Part shown: in pieces, positions 48,722 to 56,691 of the stretch
How the letters are laid out: every line of letters begins with the position of its first letter
How positions within the stretch are numbered: the first letter of the stretch is position 1
Source of the DNA: Bradyrhizobium sp. CB2312
Lineage (GTDB): Bacteria; Pseudomonadota; Alphaproteobacteria; Rhizobiales; Xanthobacteraceae
Length of the DNA: 64,000 nt
NCBI RefSeq assembly: GCF_029714425.1
Contig: NZ_CP121668.1
Location: forward strand, 9,383,501 to 9,447,500
Reading direction: 5' to 3'
Program-made: the position numbers and the translations under genes
The notes under the pieces: generated by a model
Database searches by the model: none
What the model was told of the DNA's origin: nothing
What the model saw: only the letters and a program-made list of their open reading frames with translations

Positions 48722-49168
48722 CGAGACAGCCGCCGCGTGGACGCTGCACTCCCTCCCTCTCTTGCGGGGGGTGGGGAGAGGGTGTCTCCACAATCGAGAA
48801 CCCCCAAGAGGAAAGAACCCTCACCCGCGCCTCCGGCGCGACCTCTCCCGCAAGCGGGAGAGGTTGGCCGAGAGAGCGGCGCGACCCTTACATCGAGAGA
48901 TTCTAGCGACTGAGAAGAATCGCGTCCCTAGCTCACGCCACCAGCGCGGCGTTCTCGTCGGCGGCCGCGATGACGGTGCGCTCCCTCCCCCGCTTGCGGG
49001 GGAGGGTCGGGGAGAGGGTGTCTCGACGACGAAGAACCCCCAAGAGGAGAGAGCCCTCACCCGCGCCTCCGGCACGACCTCTCCCGCAAGCGGGAGAGGT
49101 TGGCCGAGAGAGCGGCGCGACCCTTACATCGAGAGATTCTACCGAATGAGAAGAATCGCGTCCCTAGC
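48722..49168. repeat. Gene-free stretch: tandem duplication of a 232-236 bp unit
   Basis: Two copies stand head to tail, about 48749-48975 and 48981-49208. Each contains CTCCCGCAAGCGGGAGAGG inverted-repeat motifs, then GGCGCGACCCTTACATCGAG and CGCGTCCCTAGCTCACGCCA. The second copy runs into the 3' end of the GGDEF/EAL gene (stop at 49169-49171); the first keeps a fragment of that end (see 48930-48972). No CRISPR-like spacing: only two long, near-identical units. Confidence 0.85.
48930..48972 (-). pseudogene. Duplicated 3'-end fragment of the GGDEF/EAL gene
   Basis: Read on the minus strand this piece encodes VIAAADENAALVA and a stop, matching the true gene end GIDAADDNAALVA. It is part of the tandem duplication and has no start or other coding sequence, so it is a remnant rather than a gene. 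Confidence 0.7.
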
Positions 49169-51379
49169 TCACGCCACCAGCGCGGCGTTGTCGTCGGCGG
49201 CGTCGATGCCGCGTTGCGCGGCCAGGAGGCTGATGATCTCCGCATTCGGGCGGGCCTTGCTGAACAGAAAGCCCTGGCCTTCGTCGCAGCCTTCGGCGCG
49301 GAGGCAACTCAGCTCGGCTTCGGTCTCGACGCCCTCGGCGGTGATGGTGACGCCAAGGCCTTTGCCGAGGCTGACGATGGAGCGGATGATCGCCTGCGCT
49401 TCGCGGTTGGCGCCGAGGTCGCGCACGAAGGACTGGTCGATCTTGATCTTGTCGAACGGGAAGCTGCGCAAATAGCTGAGGCTGGAATAGCCGGTGCCGA
49501 AATCGTCCATGGAGATGCGCACCCCGAGCGCGCGCAGCGCATGCAGCGTCGCCAGCACCTGGGCGCTCTTCTCCAAGAGCAGCGTCTCGGTGATCTCGAG
49601 CTCGAGCCGGCGCGGCGGCAGGCCGGACTGTTTCAGCGCATCCGTCACCATCGCGAGCAGGCTGCCGCTGCGGAACTGGAGCGGCGACAAATTGACGGCG
49701 ACGCGGACGTCGTCCGGCCAGCTCGCGGCATCGAGGCACGCCCGGCGCAGCATCAATCCGCCGAGCGGATTGATCAGGCCGGTGTCCTCGGCGACCGGGA
49801 TGAACTCGGCCGGCGAGACCATGCCGCGCTCGGCATGCGGCCAGCGCACCAGCGCCTCGAAACCGGTGATGCGGCCGCTCTGGAGGTCGATCAGCGGCTG
49901 ATAATAGGGGCGCAGCACATCGTTACGGATCGCATCGCGCAGCTCGACCTCGATCTTGCGCCGGCTCTGCGCTTTTGCATCGAGCGCGGCCTCGAAGAAG
50001 GCGAAGCTGCCGCGCGCATCCTGCTTGGCGCGCGACAGCGCCATGTCGGCGCTCTTGAGCAGCTTCTCGGAGTCATCACCGTCGCCCGGCGCCATCGCGA
50101 TGCCGATCGAGGCGCCGATCACCACGGAATGGCCGTCGAGCAGATAGGGGTCGGAGATGGCTTCCAGCAGGCGTTTTGCGAGGCCCGCCGCATCCTCGGG
50201 CCGCGTCAGCCCGCCCTGCACGATCGCGAATTCGTCGGAGTTGAGCCGCGCCAGCGCATCCTCTTCGCGAAGCGTCGAGCGCAGCCGCTTGGCGACGCCG
50301 CGCAAGAGCTTGTCGCCGATCGCGTGTCCCAGGGTGTCGTTGACCGCCTTGAAATTGTCGAGCCCCAGCATCAGCAGCGCGACCTTCTCGGCGCTGCGCC
50401 GCGTGTGCAGCAGCATCTCGTCGACCTGCTGGCGCAGCAGATTGCGGTTCGGCAGGCCGGTCAGGCCATCGTGCTGGGCCATGAAGGCGAGCCGCGCCTC
50501 GGCGCGCTTGCGCTCGGTGATGTCCATCAGCGCGAGCAGCACCGCGGGCCGCTCGGCATAGGTCAATTCGCGCGAATAGATCGCAAGGTCGATCAGCGCG
50601 CCGTCGGCCTTGACGTGCTTCCAGGTGCGCGCTGCCTGCTCGTCGCTTGAGCGATCCGTGGTCCAGGGCGGTTCGCTCTCGAACGCCTGAAGGCTGCGGA
50701 TCGTCAGCTTCTCGAACTCGGCGCGGCTATAGCCGTAATGCGCGATCGCGGCGTCGTTGACGCCGAGGATGCGCTCGTCGTCCAGCGCGCAGACGATCAT
50801 GGGCACGGGATTGCCGTCGAACAGCAGGCGGAACGAGGCCTCGCGCTGCTTCAATTCGGTGATGTCGACGCGGAGGCCAACGACGCCGCCGTCGTCGGTG
50901 CGGCGTTCCTCGATCAGGATGACGCGGCCGTCCGCCAGCTTCTGCTCGTGGCGCTTGCCGGGCTCATAGAGCTTTTTCAGCCGCTCGGCGATCCACTCGT
51001 CCTCGTGGCCGGCGGCTTCCGGATAGTCGCCGCGGGCGACACCGACGCGCAGCGTGTCTTCCAGGCGCGCGCCCTCTTCGAACAGATCGGCGGTCTTGCT
51101 GTAGATCTCGGAATATTGCTTGTTCCAGAGGACGTAGCGGCCTTCGGGGTCGAGGATCACGATGCCCTGCGGCAGCAGGTCGACGGCCTGGCGCAGCCGC
51201 TCATGCGATTTGCGCGCGTCCGCGATTGCGGCCTCTGCCTCTGCGCGGCTCTGCACGAGCTGGTCGCGTTCGGCAGGACGCGCGCGCGAAAAGCGCGGCT
51301 TGCGGGGCTGTCGGCCAGCCCCGGCGCGCACGCTTTGCTTTCGCTTTTTTGCTTTTTGGGACCCCAAACTCAACTTCAC
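49169..51379 (-). CDS. PAS-GGDEF-EAL protein with degenerate GGDEF
   Basis: 736 residues from the GTG at 51379. An N-terminal basic/coiled stretch (RDQLVQSRAEAEAAIADARK) precedes two PAS domains (LLPQGIVILDPEGRYVLWNK; LLFDGNPVPMIVCALDDER), a GGDEF domain whose signature is NSDEF at 380-384, and an EAL domain with EALVRW from 508 and DDFGTGYSSLSYLRSFPFDK. The altered GGDEF should not make c-di-GMP but may bind GTP; the EAL looks intact, so a c-di-GMP phosphodiesterase is likely. An in-frame start at 51547 exists but has no homology support. Confidence 0.88.
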   Translation of the reverse strand: MKLSLGSQKAKKRKQSVRAGAGRQPRKPRFSRARPAERDQLVQSRAEAEAAIADARKSHERLRQAVDLLPQGIVILDPEGRYVLWNKQYSEIYSKTADLFEEGARLEDTLRVGVARGDYPEAAGHEDEWIAERLKKLYEPGKRHEQKLADGRVILIEERRTDDGGVVGLRVDITELKQREASFRLLFDGNPVPMIVCALDDERILGVNDAAIAHYGYSRAEFEKLTIRSLQAFESEPPWTTDRSSDEQAARTWKHVKADGALIDLAIYSRELTYAERPAVLLALMDITERKRAEARLAFMAQHDGLTGLPNRNLLRQQVDEMLLHTRRSAEKVALLMLGLDNFKAVNDTLGHAIGDKLLRGVAKRLRSTLREEDALARLNSDEFAIVQGGLTRPEDAAGLAKRLLEAISDPYLLDGHSVVIGASIGIAMAPGDGDDSEKLLKSADMALSRAKQDARGSFAFFEAALDAKAQSRRKIEVELRDAIRNDVLRPYYQPLIDLQSGRITGFEALVRWPHAERGMVSPAEFIPVAEDTGLINPLGGLMLRRACLDAASWPDDVRVAVNLSPLQFRSGSLLAMVTDALKQSGLPPRRLELEITETLLLEKSAQVLATLHALRALGVRISMDDFGTGYSSLSYLRSFPFDKIKIDQSFVRDLGANREAQAIIRSIVSLGKGLGVTITAEGVETEAELSCLRAEGCDEGQGFLFSKARPNAEIISLLAAQRGIDAADDNAALVA

Positions 51380-51821
51380 ACGTCCTAGCCGCGCCCAGCG
51401 GCCGCAAGTGTTGGAGCAAGTGTCTGAAAAAAAAGTAATCTTTGGTGGTGTGGCCACGACGGGCCCCGGTCCCGCATACTCCCGTCTGCCTGTTTGCAGG
51501 GCGCACACCGCGTCTACGGACACACCAAGCCCGCCGGCACGCCGCAATCAGCACGTGGTCTGGCGCAAAATTGCGCGCCCGCGTGAATCGTTTCCGGGAT
51601 CGCGCGCGATCGCATGCGGGCCGGGCCTATTCCCCGCGCCGCGCACGAATTTTGGTCAATGCAGTCTAAGGTTATCGGGCCGTTAAAAATCGGCCGACCG
51701 ACACAGGATTTTGCAATGGCCTAGTGGAAATATGGATCGTGGTGTTGCGCGCGCCGTGAGGATGGCGCCCACAAGCCTCATCCTTAACCCTGACGCGGCA
51801 TTGGGTTATAAGGATGTCAGC
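51380..51821. other. Divergent promoter region, no gene seen
   Basis: 442 bp between the GGDEF/EAL and murein endopeptidase genes. An A run at about 51426-51433 and the inverted pair GGCCG/CGGCC (51678-51682 and 51691-51695) are the only conspicuous features. Open frames here are extensions of the flanking genes and show no ribosome sites. Both promoters should lie here. Confidence 0.5.
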
Positions 51822-52766
51822 ATGAGTCCCCGCCGCACCGCCTCCCTCCTGCTCGTCATGACGCTCCTGGCCGCCGGCGACGCGCTGGCCCAGGACAAGG
51901 GCAGCGTCACCCCGAAGCCGCTGCCGCCGCTGGCCAATCCGAACGATCCGCATCTCGGCGCCAAGGAGCTGTTCGCGCGAAAACTGCTGCCCTCGACGGG
52001 GCCGGCGCATGTCATCGGCTCCTACAGCAAGGGCTGCATCGGCGGCGCCACGCAGATGCCGCTCAACGGCGACAATTGGCAGGTGATGCGGCTGTCGCGC
52101 AACCGCAATTACGGCCACCCTGACATGATCGCGCTGATCAAGCGCCTGGCTGCCAAGGCGCACAAGGACGCGGGCTGGCCGGGCATTTTGGTCGGCGACA
52201 TCGGCCAGCCGCGCGGCGGCCCGGCCTTGTCGGGCCATGCCAGCCACCAGATCGGGTTGGACGCCGACATCTGGCTGACGCCGATGCCGGATCGCCGGCT
52301 CTCGCGCGATGAGCGCGAGGAGATGTCGGCGGTGATGATGGTGCGGCAGGACCGGCTCGACATCGATCCGAAGGTGTTCACACCTAGCCATGTGCTGGTG
52401 CTGCGCGACGCGGCACAGGAACCGGCGGTGCAGCGCATCTTCGTTAATGCCGCGATCAAGAAGGCGCTGTGCCGCGAGGCCAAGGGCGACCGCTCCTGGC
52501 TGTCGAAGATCAGGCCGTGGTGGGGCCACGACTATCACTTCCACATCCGCATGCGCTGCCCGGCGGGCGCCGGCGACTGCGAGGGCCAGCCCTCGCAATC
52601 CGAGGACGAGGGCTGCACGCCGTCCGACCTCGCCTATTGGTTCTCGGACGCCGTGCTGCATCCAAAACCGCCGCCGGAGCCGCCGAAGCCGAAACCGCCG
52701 ATAACGCTGGCGCAGATGCCCGCGGCCTGCAAGGCGGTGCTGCATGCAGGGGATGCGAAGCCGTAG
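51822..52766 (+). CDS. mepA: Penicillin-insensitive murein endopeptidase
   Basis: 314 residues of peptidase family M74. It cuts D-Ala-meso-DAP cross-links of peptidoglycan in the periplasm. A signal peptide (about 1-23, ending ALAQ) leads to the LAS-type metal site: H139 and H142 with D147 in GHASHQIGLDADIW, and WWGHDYHFHIRM further on. A Pro-rich tail (PKPPPEPPKPKPP) lies near the C-terminus. AAGGA lies 8 bases before the ATG at 51822, which fixes the start inside a longer frame. Confidence 0.93.
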   Translation: MSPRRTASLLLVMTLLAAGDALAQDKGSVTPKPLPPLANPNDPHLGAKELFARKLLPSTGPAHVIGSYSKGCIGGATQMPLNGDNWQVMRLSRNRNYGHPDMIALIKRLAAKAHKDAGWPGILVGDIGQPRGGPALSGHASHQIGLDADIWLTPMPDRRLSRDEREEMSAVMMVRQDRLDIDPKVFTPSHVLVLRDAAQEPAVQRIFVNAAIKKALCREAKGDRSWLSKIRPWWGHDYHFHIRMRCPAGAGDCEGQPSQSEDEGCTPSDLAYWFSDAVLHPKPPPEPPKPKPPITLAQMPAACKAVLHAGDAKP

Positions 52767-53082
52767 GGCGTGCTGTTGCCTCACTCTCGGTGTCGTCCCG
52801 GGGCGCGAAGCGAGCCCGGGACCCATAACCACAGGGAGCGGTTGTGGCGCGACGCAGGTCACTCGGAATCCCGGTAACCACACCCGCCTGTGGCTATGGA
52901 TCCCGGGCTCGCGCTGCGCGCGCCCCGGGATGACGGAGTCATGACTGGCTCCTATCCACTGGAATGCGGTAGAATGCACTGCCCCGAGGCCGTAAGCCCG
53001 CGGCATTTCGGGATGCGCATCCCGTCCATCAACAACCCTGACCGCAAGCCGCGCCCTCGCGCGGCCAACGATGAGAATTGAC
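52767..53082. other. Intergenic stretch filled largely by a palindromic repeat
   Basis: 316 bp between the mepA stop and the next gene. Bases 52792-52935 form a large imperfect palindrome; the rest (about 52936-53082) has no visible structure and presumably carries the downstream promoter. Confidence 0.55.
52792..52935. repeat. Palindromic intergenic repeat (family A-like, long form)
   Basis: About 144 bp. The arm GTCCCGGGGCGCGAAGCGAG plus CCCGGGACCCATAACCACAG pairs with CTGTGGCTATGGATCCCGGG plus CTCGCGCTGCGC...CCCCGGGATGAC. It also has an inner pair GGTCACTCGGAATCCCGGT. A typical mosaic element of Bradyrhizobium-like intergenic DNA. Confidence 0.8.
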
Positions 53083-53586
53083 ATGCGCGTCCTCACCCTC
53101 CTCGCTGTGCTTTCGCTCAGCGTGACCTCCGCCCTGGCTGCCGAGGAGCCGAGTGGCTGCGACAAGTTCAAATGGCCGATCGAGCGCGAGCGCGCGGCGC
53201 TGACGGCGCCGGATCGTGCCAAGCTGGCCTCGGGGGCCGAGCAGGCCGCGCTGCCGGCGGCCGCCATCACGCTGGGGCTGGTCGCGCCGCAGGAGGCCAA
53301 GCTGCCGACGCCGCCGGAGCGGGCGCCGAAGGACGGTACCTTTGCCGGCTTCACCAGCATCAAGACGGCGAAGGCCGGGCTCTACACGATCAGCCTGTCC
53401 AGCGGGGCCTGGGTCGACGTGGTCCAGGACGGGCATTTCCTCAAGCCCGTGGCGTTTAGCGGCGCCACCGATTGCGACGGCATCCGCAAGACCATGAAAT
53501 ACGAGCTCTCGGACAAGCCGTTCGTGCTCCAGGTCAGCGGCGCCAAGGACAATGCGCTGTCGATCGCGATCCTGCCGGCCCAATAG
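53083..53586 (+). CDS. Exported protein of unknown function
   Basis: 167 residues. Signal peptide RVLTLLAVLSLSVTSALA (residues 2-19), then a mature domain of about 148 residues with two cysteines (SGCDKFKWP and ATDCDGIRK). The order LYTISLSSGAWVDVVQDG and FVLQVSGAKDNALSIAI suggests a beta-rich fold with a homophilic ending. I do not recognise a characterised family. An ATG 12 bp upstream (53071) is the alternative start. It is 191 bp upstream of modA and not obviously part of that operon. Confidence 0.7.
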   Translation: MRVLTLLAVLSLSVTSALAAEEPSGCDKFKWPIERERAALTAPDRAKLASGAEQAALPAAAITLGLVAPQEAKLPTPPERAPKDGTFAGFTSIKTAKAGLYTISLSSGAWVDVVQDGHFLKPVAFSGATDCDGIRKTMKYELSDKPFVLQVSGAKDNALSIAILPAQ

Positions 53587-53777
53587 ATCCTCCGTCGGTC
53601 AAACGGTCGCCTTTGACCTGAAGCCCCGGCCTGCTATGTTTGCACTGCGATATCCCCGCCGGCCGTAAGCCGCTGCGGGGACACGTGGAACAGCGCTTCC
53701 GCCCGTCGCGACCAGACCTAACCCAACGCCAGATTTGCGTGTGCATTTGCGCGCGCGAGCTCGCACGGAGCGCATCC

Positions 53778-54563
53778 ATGATTCGTATTGCCGGACTTTT
53801 CACCGCCTTCGTCATCCTCGCGGGCGCGAGCCTCTCGCCTGCCGCCGCCGAGGACAAGACCATCACCGTGTTCGCCGCGGCGTCGATGAAGAACGCGCTC
53901 GACGAGATCGACGCCGCCTACACCGCCAAGACCGGCGTCAAGTTCAGCGTCAGCTATGCCGCAAGCTCGGTGCTCGCCAAGCAGATCGAGCAGGGCGCGC
54001 CGGCCGACGTGTTCGTCTCGGCCGATACCGACTGGATGGACTACGCGATCTCCAAGAAGACGATCAACGAGCCGACTCGCGTGAACCTGCTCGGCAACAG
54101 CATCGTGCTGATCGCGCCGAAGGATTCCAAGGTCGACAACGTCACCATCGCGCAAGGCTTCGACCTCGCCAAGCTCGCCGGCGATGGCAAGATCGCAACC
54201 GGCGACGTCAAGTCGGTGCCGGTCGGCAAGTATGCGAAGGCCGCGCTGGAGAAGCTGGGCGCCTGGCAGGCCGCCGAGCCGAAATTCGCGATGGCCGAGA
54301 GCGTGCGCGCCGCGCTGACGCTGGTCGCCCGCGGCGAGGCCGCGCTCGGCATCGTCTATTCCACCGACGCCAAGGTCGAGCCCGGCGTCAAGATCGTCGG
54401 CACCTTCCCGGCGGATTCGCATCCGGCGATCATCTATCCCGTTGCGGCGACCACGACCGCGAAGCCGGAGACGAACGACTACCTCGCCTTCCTGCGCTCG
54501 ACGGCCGCCAAGACCATTCTGGAAAAATACGGCTTCAAGTTCCTGGTCAGTCCGACAACCTGA
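53778..54563 (+). CDS. modA: Molybdate ABC transporter substrate-binding protein
   Basis: 261 residues. A signal peptide (about 1-24, ending PAAAE) precedes the type II periplasmic binding fold: TITVFAAASMKNALDEI at the N-terminus, YAASSVLAKQIEQGAPADVF near 60-80, and LIAPKDSK. It binds molybdate or tungstate in the periplasm and delivers it to ModBC, encoded directly downstream. GGAG lies seven bases before the ATG at 53778. No ModE-type TATA-rich palindrome was recognised upstream. Confidence 0.94.
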   Translation: MIRIAGLFTAFVILAGASLSPAAAEDKTITVFAAASMKNALDEIDAAYTAKTGVKFSVSYAASSVLAKQIEQGAPADVFVSADTDWMDYAISKKTINEPTRVNLLGNSIVLIAPKDSKVDNVTIAQGFDLAKLAGDGKIATGDVKSVPVGKYAKAALEKLGAWQAAEPKFAMAESVRAALTLVARGEAALGIVYSTDAKVEPGVKIVGTFPADSHPAIIYPVAATTTAKPETNDYLAFLRSTAAKTILEKYGFKFLVSPTT

Positions 54564-54602
54564 TTTTTGCGACTTGATTTTGCCACCTGATATTACGACT
54601 TG

Positions 54603-55298
54603 ATGCTCGACATTTCTCCCGCCGAATGGACGGCGATCCTGCTCTCGCTCAGGGTCGCCGTCATTGCCACGCTGGTCGCAACGCCGTTCGGCATTGCGCT
54701 GGCATGGCTGCTCGCCCGCAAGGATTTCTGGGGCAAGTCGGTGCTCGATGCCGTCGTGCATCTGCCGCTGGTGCTGCCGCCTGTCGTCACCGGCTATCTG
54801 CTGCTGCTCACCTTCGGCCGCCGCGGCTTCGTCGGCGGCTTCCTCGCCGATCATCTCGGCATCGTGTTCGCATTCCGCTGGACCGGCGCCGCGCTGGCCT
54901 GCGGCGTGATGGCGTTTCCTCTGCTGGTGCGGCCGATGCGGCTGTCGATCGAGGCGATCGACCGCCGGCTCGAGCAGGCAGCCGAGACGCTCGGCGCCGC
55001 GCCGTGGAAAGTGTTCTTCACCGTGACGCTGCCGCTGGCGCTGCCCGGCGTGCTCGCCGGCATGGTGCTGGGCTTTGCCAAGGCGATCGGCGAGTTCGGC
55101 GCGACCATCACCTTCGTCTCCAACATCCCCGGCGAGACCCAGACGATTTCCTCGGCGATCTATTCGCTGATCCAGACGCCCGACGGCGATGCCGCGGCGG
55201 GCCGGCTCGTCATCGTCTCGATCGTGCTGGCGATCGGCGCGCTGATCGCCGCCGAATGGTTCGCCCGCCGCGCCACGCAGCGCCTGCACGGGAATTGA
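54603..55298 (+). CDS. modB: Molybdate ABC transporter permease
   Basis: 231 residues with about five transmembrane helices. The EAA loop contacting the ATPase is EQAAETLGAAPWKVFFTVTL, followed by ALPGVLAGMVLGFAKAIGEF. It forms the membrane channel with ModC. The spacer after modA is 39 bp and carries the repeated word GACTTGAT (near 54577 and 54598). The next gene, modC, starts 3 bp after the stop. Confidence 0.94.
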   Translation: MLDISPAEWTAILLSLRVAVIATLVATPFGIALAWLLARKDFWGKSVLDAVVHLPLVLPPVVTGYLLLLTFGRRGFVGGFLADHLGIVFAFRWTGAALACGVMAFPLLVRPMRLSIEAIDRRLEQAAETLGAAPWKVFFTVTLPLALPGVLAGMVLGFAKAIGEFGATITFVSNIPGETQTISSAIYSLIQTPDGDAAAGRLVIVSIVLAIGALIAAEWFARRATQRLHGN

Positions 55299-55300
55299 CC

Positions 55301-55963
55301 ATGCTGCGCGTCGACATCGAAAAGAAGCTCGGCGAGTTCTCGCTGTCCGCATCCTTCACCGGCGAGGGCCGTGTCATCGGCCTGTTCGGCGCCTCGGGCG
55401 CCGGCAAGAGCTCGCTGGTCAACATGATCGCCGGGCTGTTGCGGCCCGATCGCGGCACCATCGTGATCGACGGCGACACCGTCGACGACACCGCGGCCGG
55501 CATCCATGTGCCGACCTATCGCCGCCGCATCGGCTATGTGTTCCAGGACGCGCGGCTGTTTCCGCATTTCAGCGTCGCGCAAAATCTCGACTACGGCCGT
55601 CGCATGAACGGGCTTGCGCCTGATCCCGGCCAGCACAAGCGCATCATCGACCTGCTCGACATCGGCGCGCTGCTCGACCGCCGTCCCGGAAAGCTTTCCG
55701 GCGGCGAGCGCCAGCGCGTCGCGCTCGGCCGCGCGCTGCTGTCGAAGCCGCGACTCCTGCTGCTCGACGAGCCGCTCGGCGCGCTCGACGAGGGCCGCAA
55801 GCTCGAGATCCTGCCCTACCTGGTGCGGCTGCGCGACGAAGCCAATGTTCCGATGGTCTATGTCAGCCACGACGCCGCCGAGCTGCGCCAGCTCGCGACA
55901 CAAATCGTGATGCTGAAGCAGGGTCGCGTGACGTCGTTCGGCGGGGTGAAGGTGCTGACGTAG
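55301..55963 (+). CDS. modC: Molybdate ABC transporter ATP-binding protein, short form
   Basis: 220 residues. Walker A GASGAGKSSL near 30, signature LSGGERQRVALGRALL near 130, Walker B LLLLDEPLGALDEG near 150 and the switch His in VSHDAAELR. It powers molybdate import. The protein ends after the nucleotide-binding domain (MLKQGRVTSFGGVKVLT) and lacks the roughly 130-residue C-terminal TOBE (molybdate-sensing) domain of longer ModC proteins. The stop is followed by non-coding repeat, so nothing points to a frameshifted extension. A long upstream frame is a shadow of modB. Confidence 0.92.
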   Translation: MLRVDIEKKLGEFSLSASFTGEGRVIGLFGASGAGKSSLVNMIAGLLRPDRGTIVIDGDTVDDTAAGIHVPTYRRRIGYVFQDARLFPHFSVAQNLDYGRRMNGLAPDPGQHKRIIDLLDIGALLDRRPGKLSGGERQRVALGRALLSKPRLLLLDEPLGALDEGRKLEILPYLVRLRDEANVPMVYVSHDAAELRQLATQIVMLKQGRVTSFGGVKVLT

Positions 55964-56011
55964 GGCGACGTGCGTGTGCTGGTGACGTCCCGTCCTTGCC
56001 TCACCACCGCA

Positions 56012-56113
56012 GTCATGCCCCGGCTCGACCGGGGCATCCAGTACGCCGCGGCTGCTCCGTGTCCGCGCACCGTCTCTGGAATACTGGATTGCCCGCTTTC
56101 GCGGGCAATGACA
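56012..56113. repeat. Palindromic intergenic repeat, family A copy 3 (arms exchanged)
   Basis: GTCATGCCCCGGCTCGACCG plus GGGCATCCAGTA on the left and CTCTGGAATACTGGATTGCC plus CGCTTTCGCGGGCAATGACA on the right. It is the reverse-order version of the copies at 381-496 and 2405-2521. Located between the convergent modC and PepSY genes. Confidence 0.8.
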
Positions 56114-56124
56114 GCGAGGTGTGT

Positions 56125-56385
56125 CTACCAGCCGCGATCGACGTTGCGCACCTCACCGGTGCGGGCATCGACATCGACCTCCATCCAGCGACCGGTGCGG
56201 TCGCGGCCTTCGATCTGCCATTCATCGCCGAGGAAGTTCGTGTGCGAGACCGTCATGACGCCGATGTCGGTCGCGACGTCGAGCGCGACTTGCATCGAGA
56301 TCTGGTCGCCGGTGTCGTAGGCCATCGCCGGCGCAGCCGATCCGAGACCGATCGCGACGATGGCAGGCAAGATGAAACTTCGCAT
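56125..56385 (-). CDS. Small exported PepSY-like protein
   Basis: 86 residues. A signal peptide (RSFILPAIVAIGLGSAAPAM, cleavage near MAYD) precedes a PepSY-type domain: SMQVALDVATDIGVMTVSHT, then DEWQIEGRDRTGRWMEVDVD and ARTGEVRNVDRGW. PepSY domains are thought to inhibit or fold peptidases. AGGAG lies 8 bases before the ATG at 56385, fixing the start. Confidence 0.82.
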   Translation of the reverse strand: MRSFILPAIVAIGLGSAAPAMAYDTGDQISMQVALDVATDIGVMTVSHTNFLGDEWQIEGRDRTGRWMEVDVDARTGEVRNVDRGW

Positions 56386-56691
56386 GGAACTGCTCCTGTC
56401 AAAGACGTTGACCGTCACGCGAAGAACGAGCAACGCAGCAGGGTGTTCCGGAACCGGCGGTCACGAGGGCGCGCAAATCTTCAGCGGTTGCGGCGATTTG
56501 GCGGCGGTTTCGTGCGAACTGCACCACGCCATCGGAGCGCATTCAGCACGCACCAGCATTGCAACCAGCGACGACCCCTTCGTAGGGTGGGCAAAGGCGC
56601 GCTCTTCGCGCGCCGTGCCCACGTCTTCTTTTGGTGGGCACGGCGCAAGGGCGCCTTTGCCCACCCTACGGCAGCAGCGTCCACGGTGGCG
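56386..56691. other. Intergenic stretch with a family C repeat
   Basis: 306 bp between the PepSY gene start and the antiporter gene stop. Bases 56581-56670 are a palindromic repeat; the remaining part (56386-56580) should contain the PepSY promoter. No gene was seen. Confidence 0.55.
56581..56670. repeat. Palindromic repeat, family C copy 2
   Basis: CGTAGGGTGGGCAAAGGCGC on the left and GGCGCCTTTGCCCACCCTAC on the right, an inverted repeat with inner GCCGTGCCCAC / GTGGGCACGGC. Matches 19006-19096. Confidence 0.88.

Noticed and set aside
48749..49208. Possible CRISPR array
   Set aside because: Only two units, each over 200 bp and near-identical throughout; there are no short repeats with unique spacers and no cas genes.
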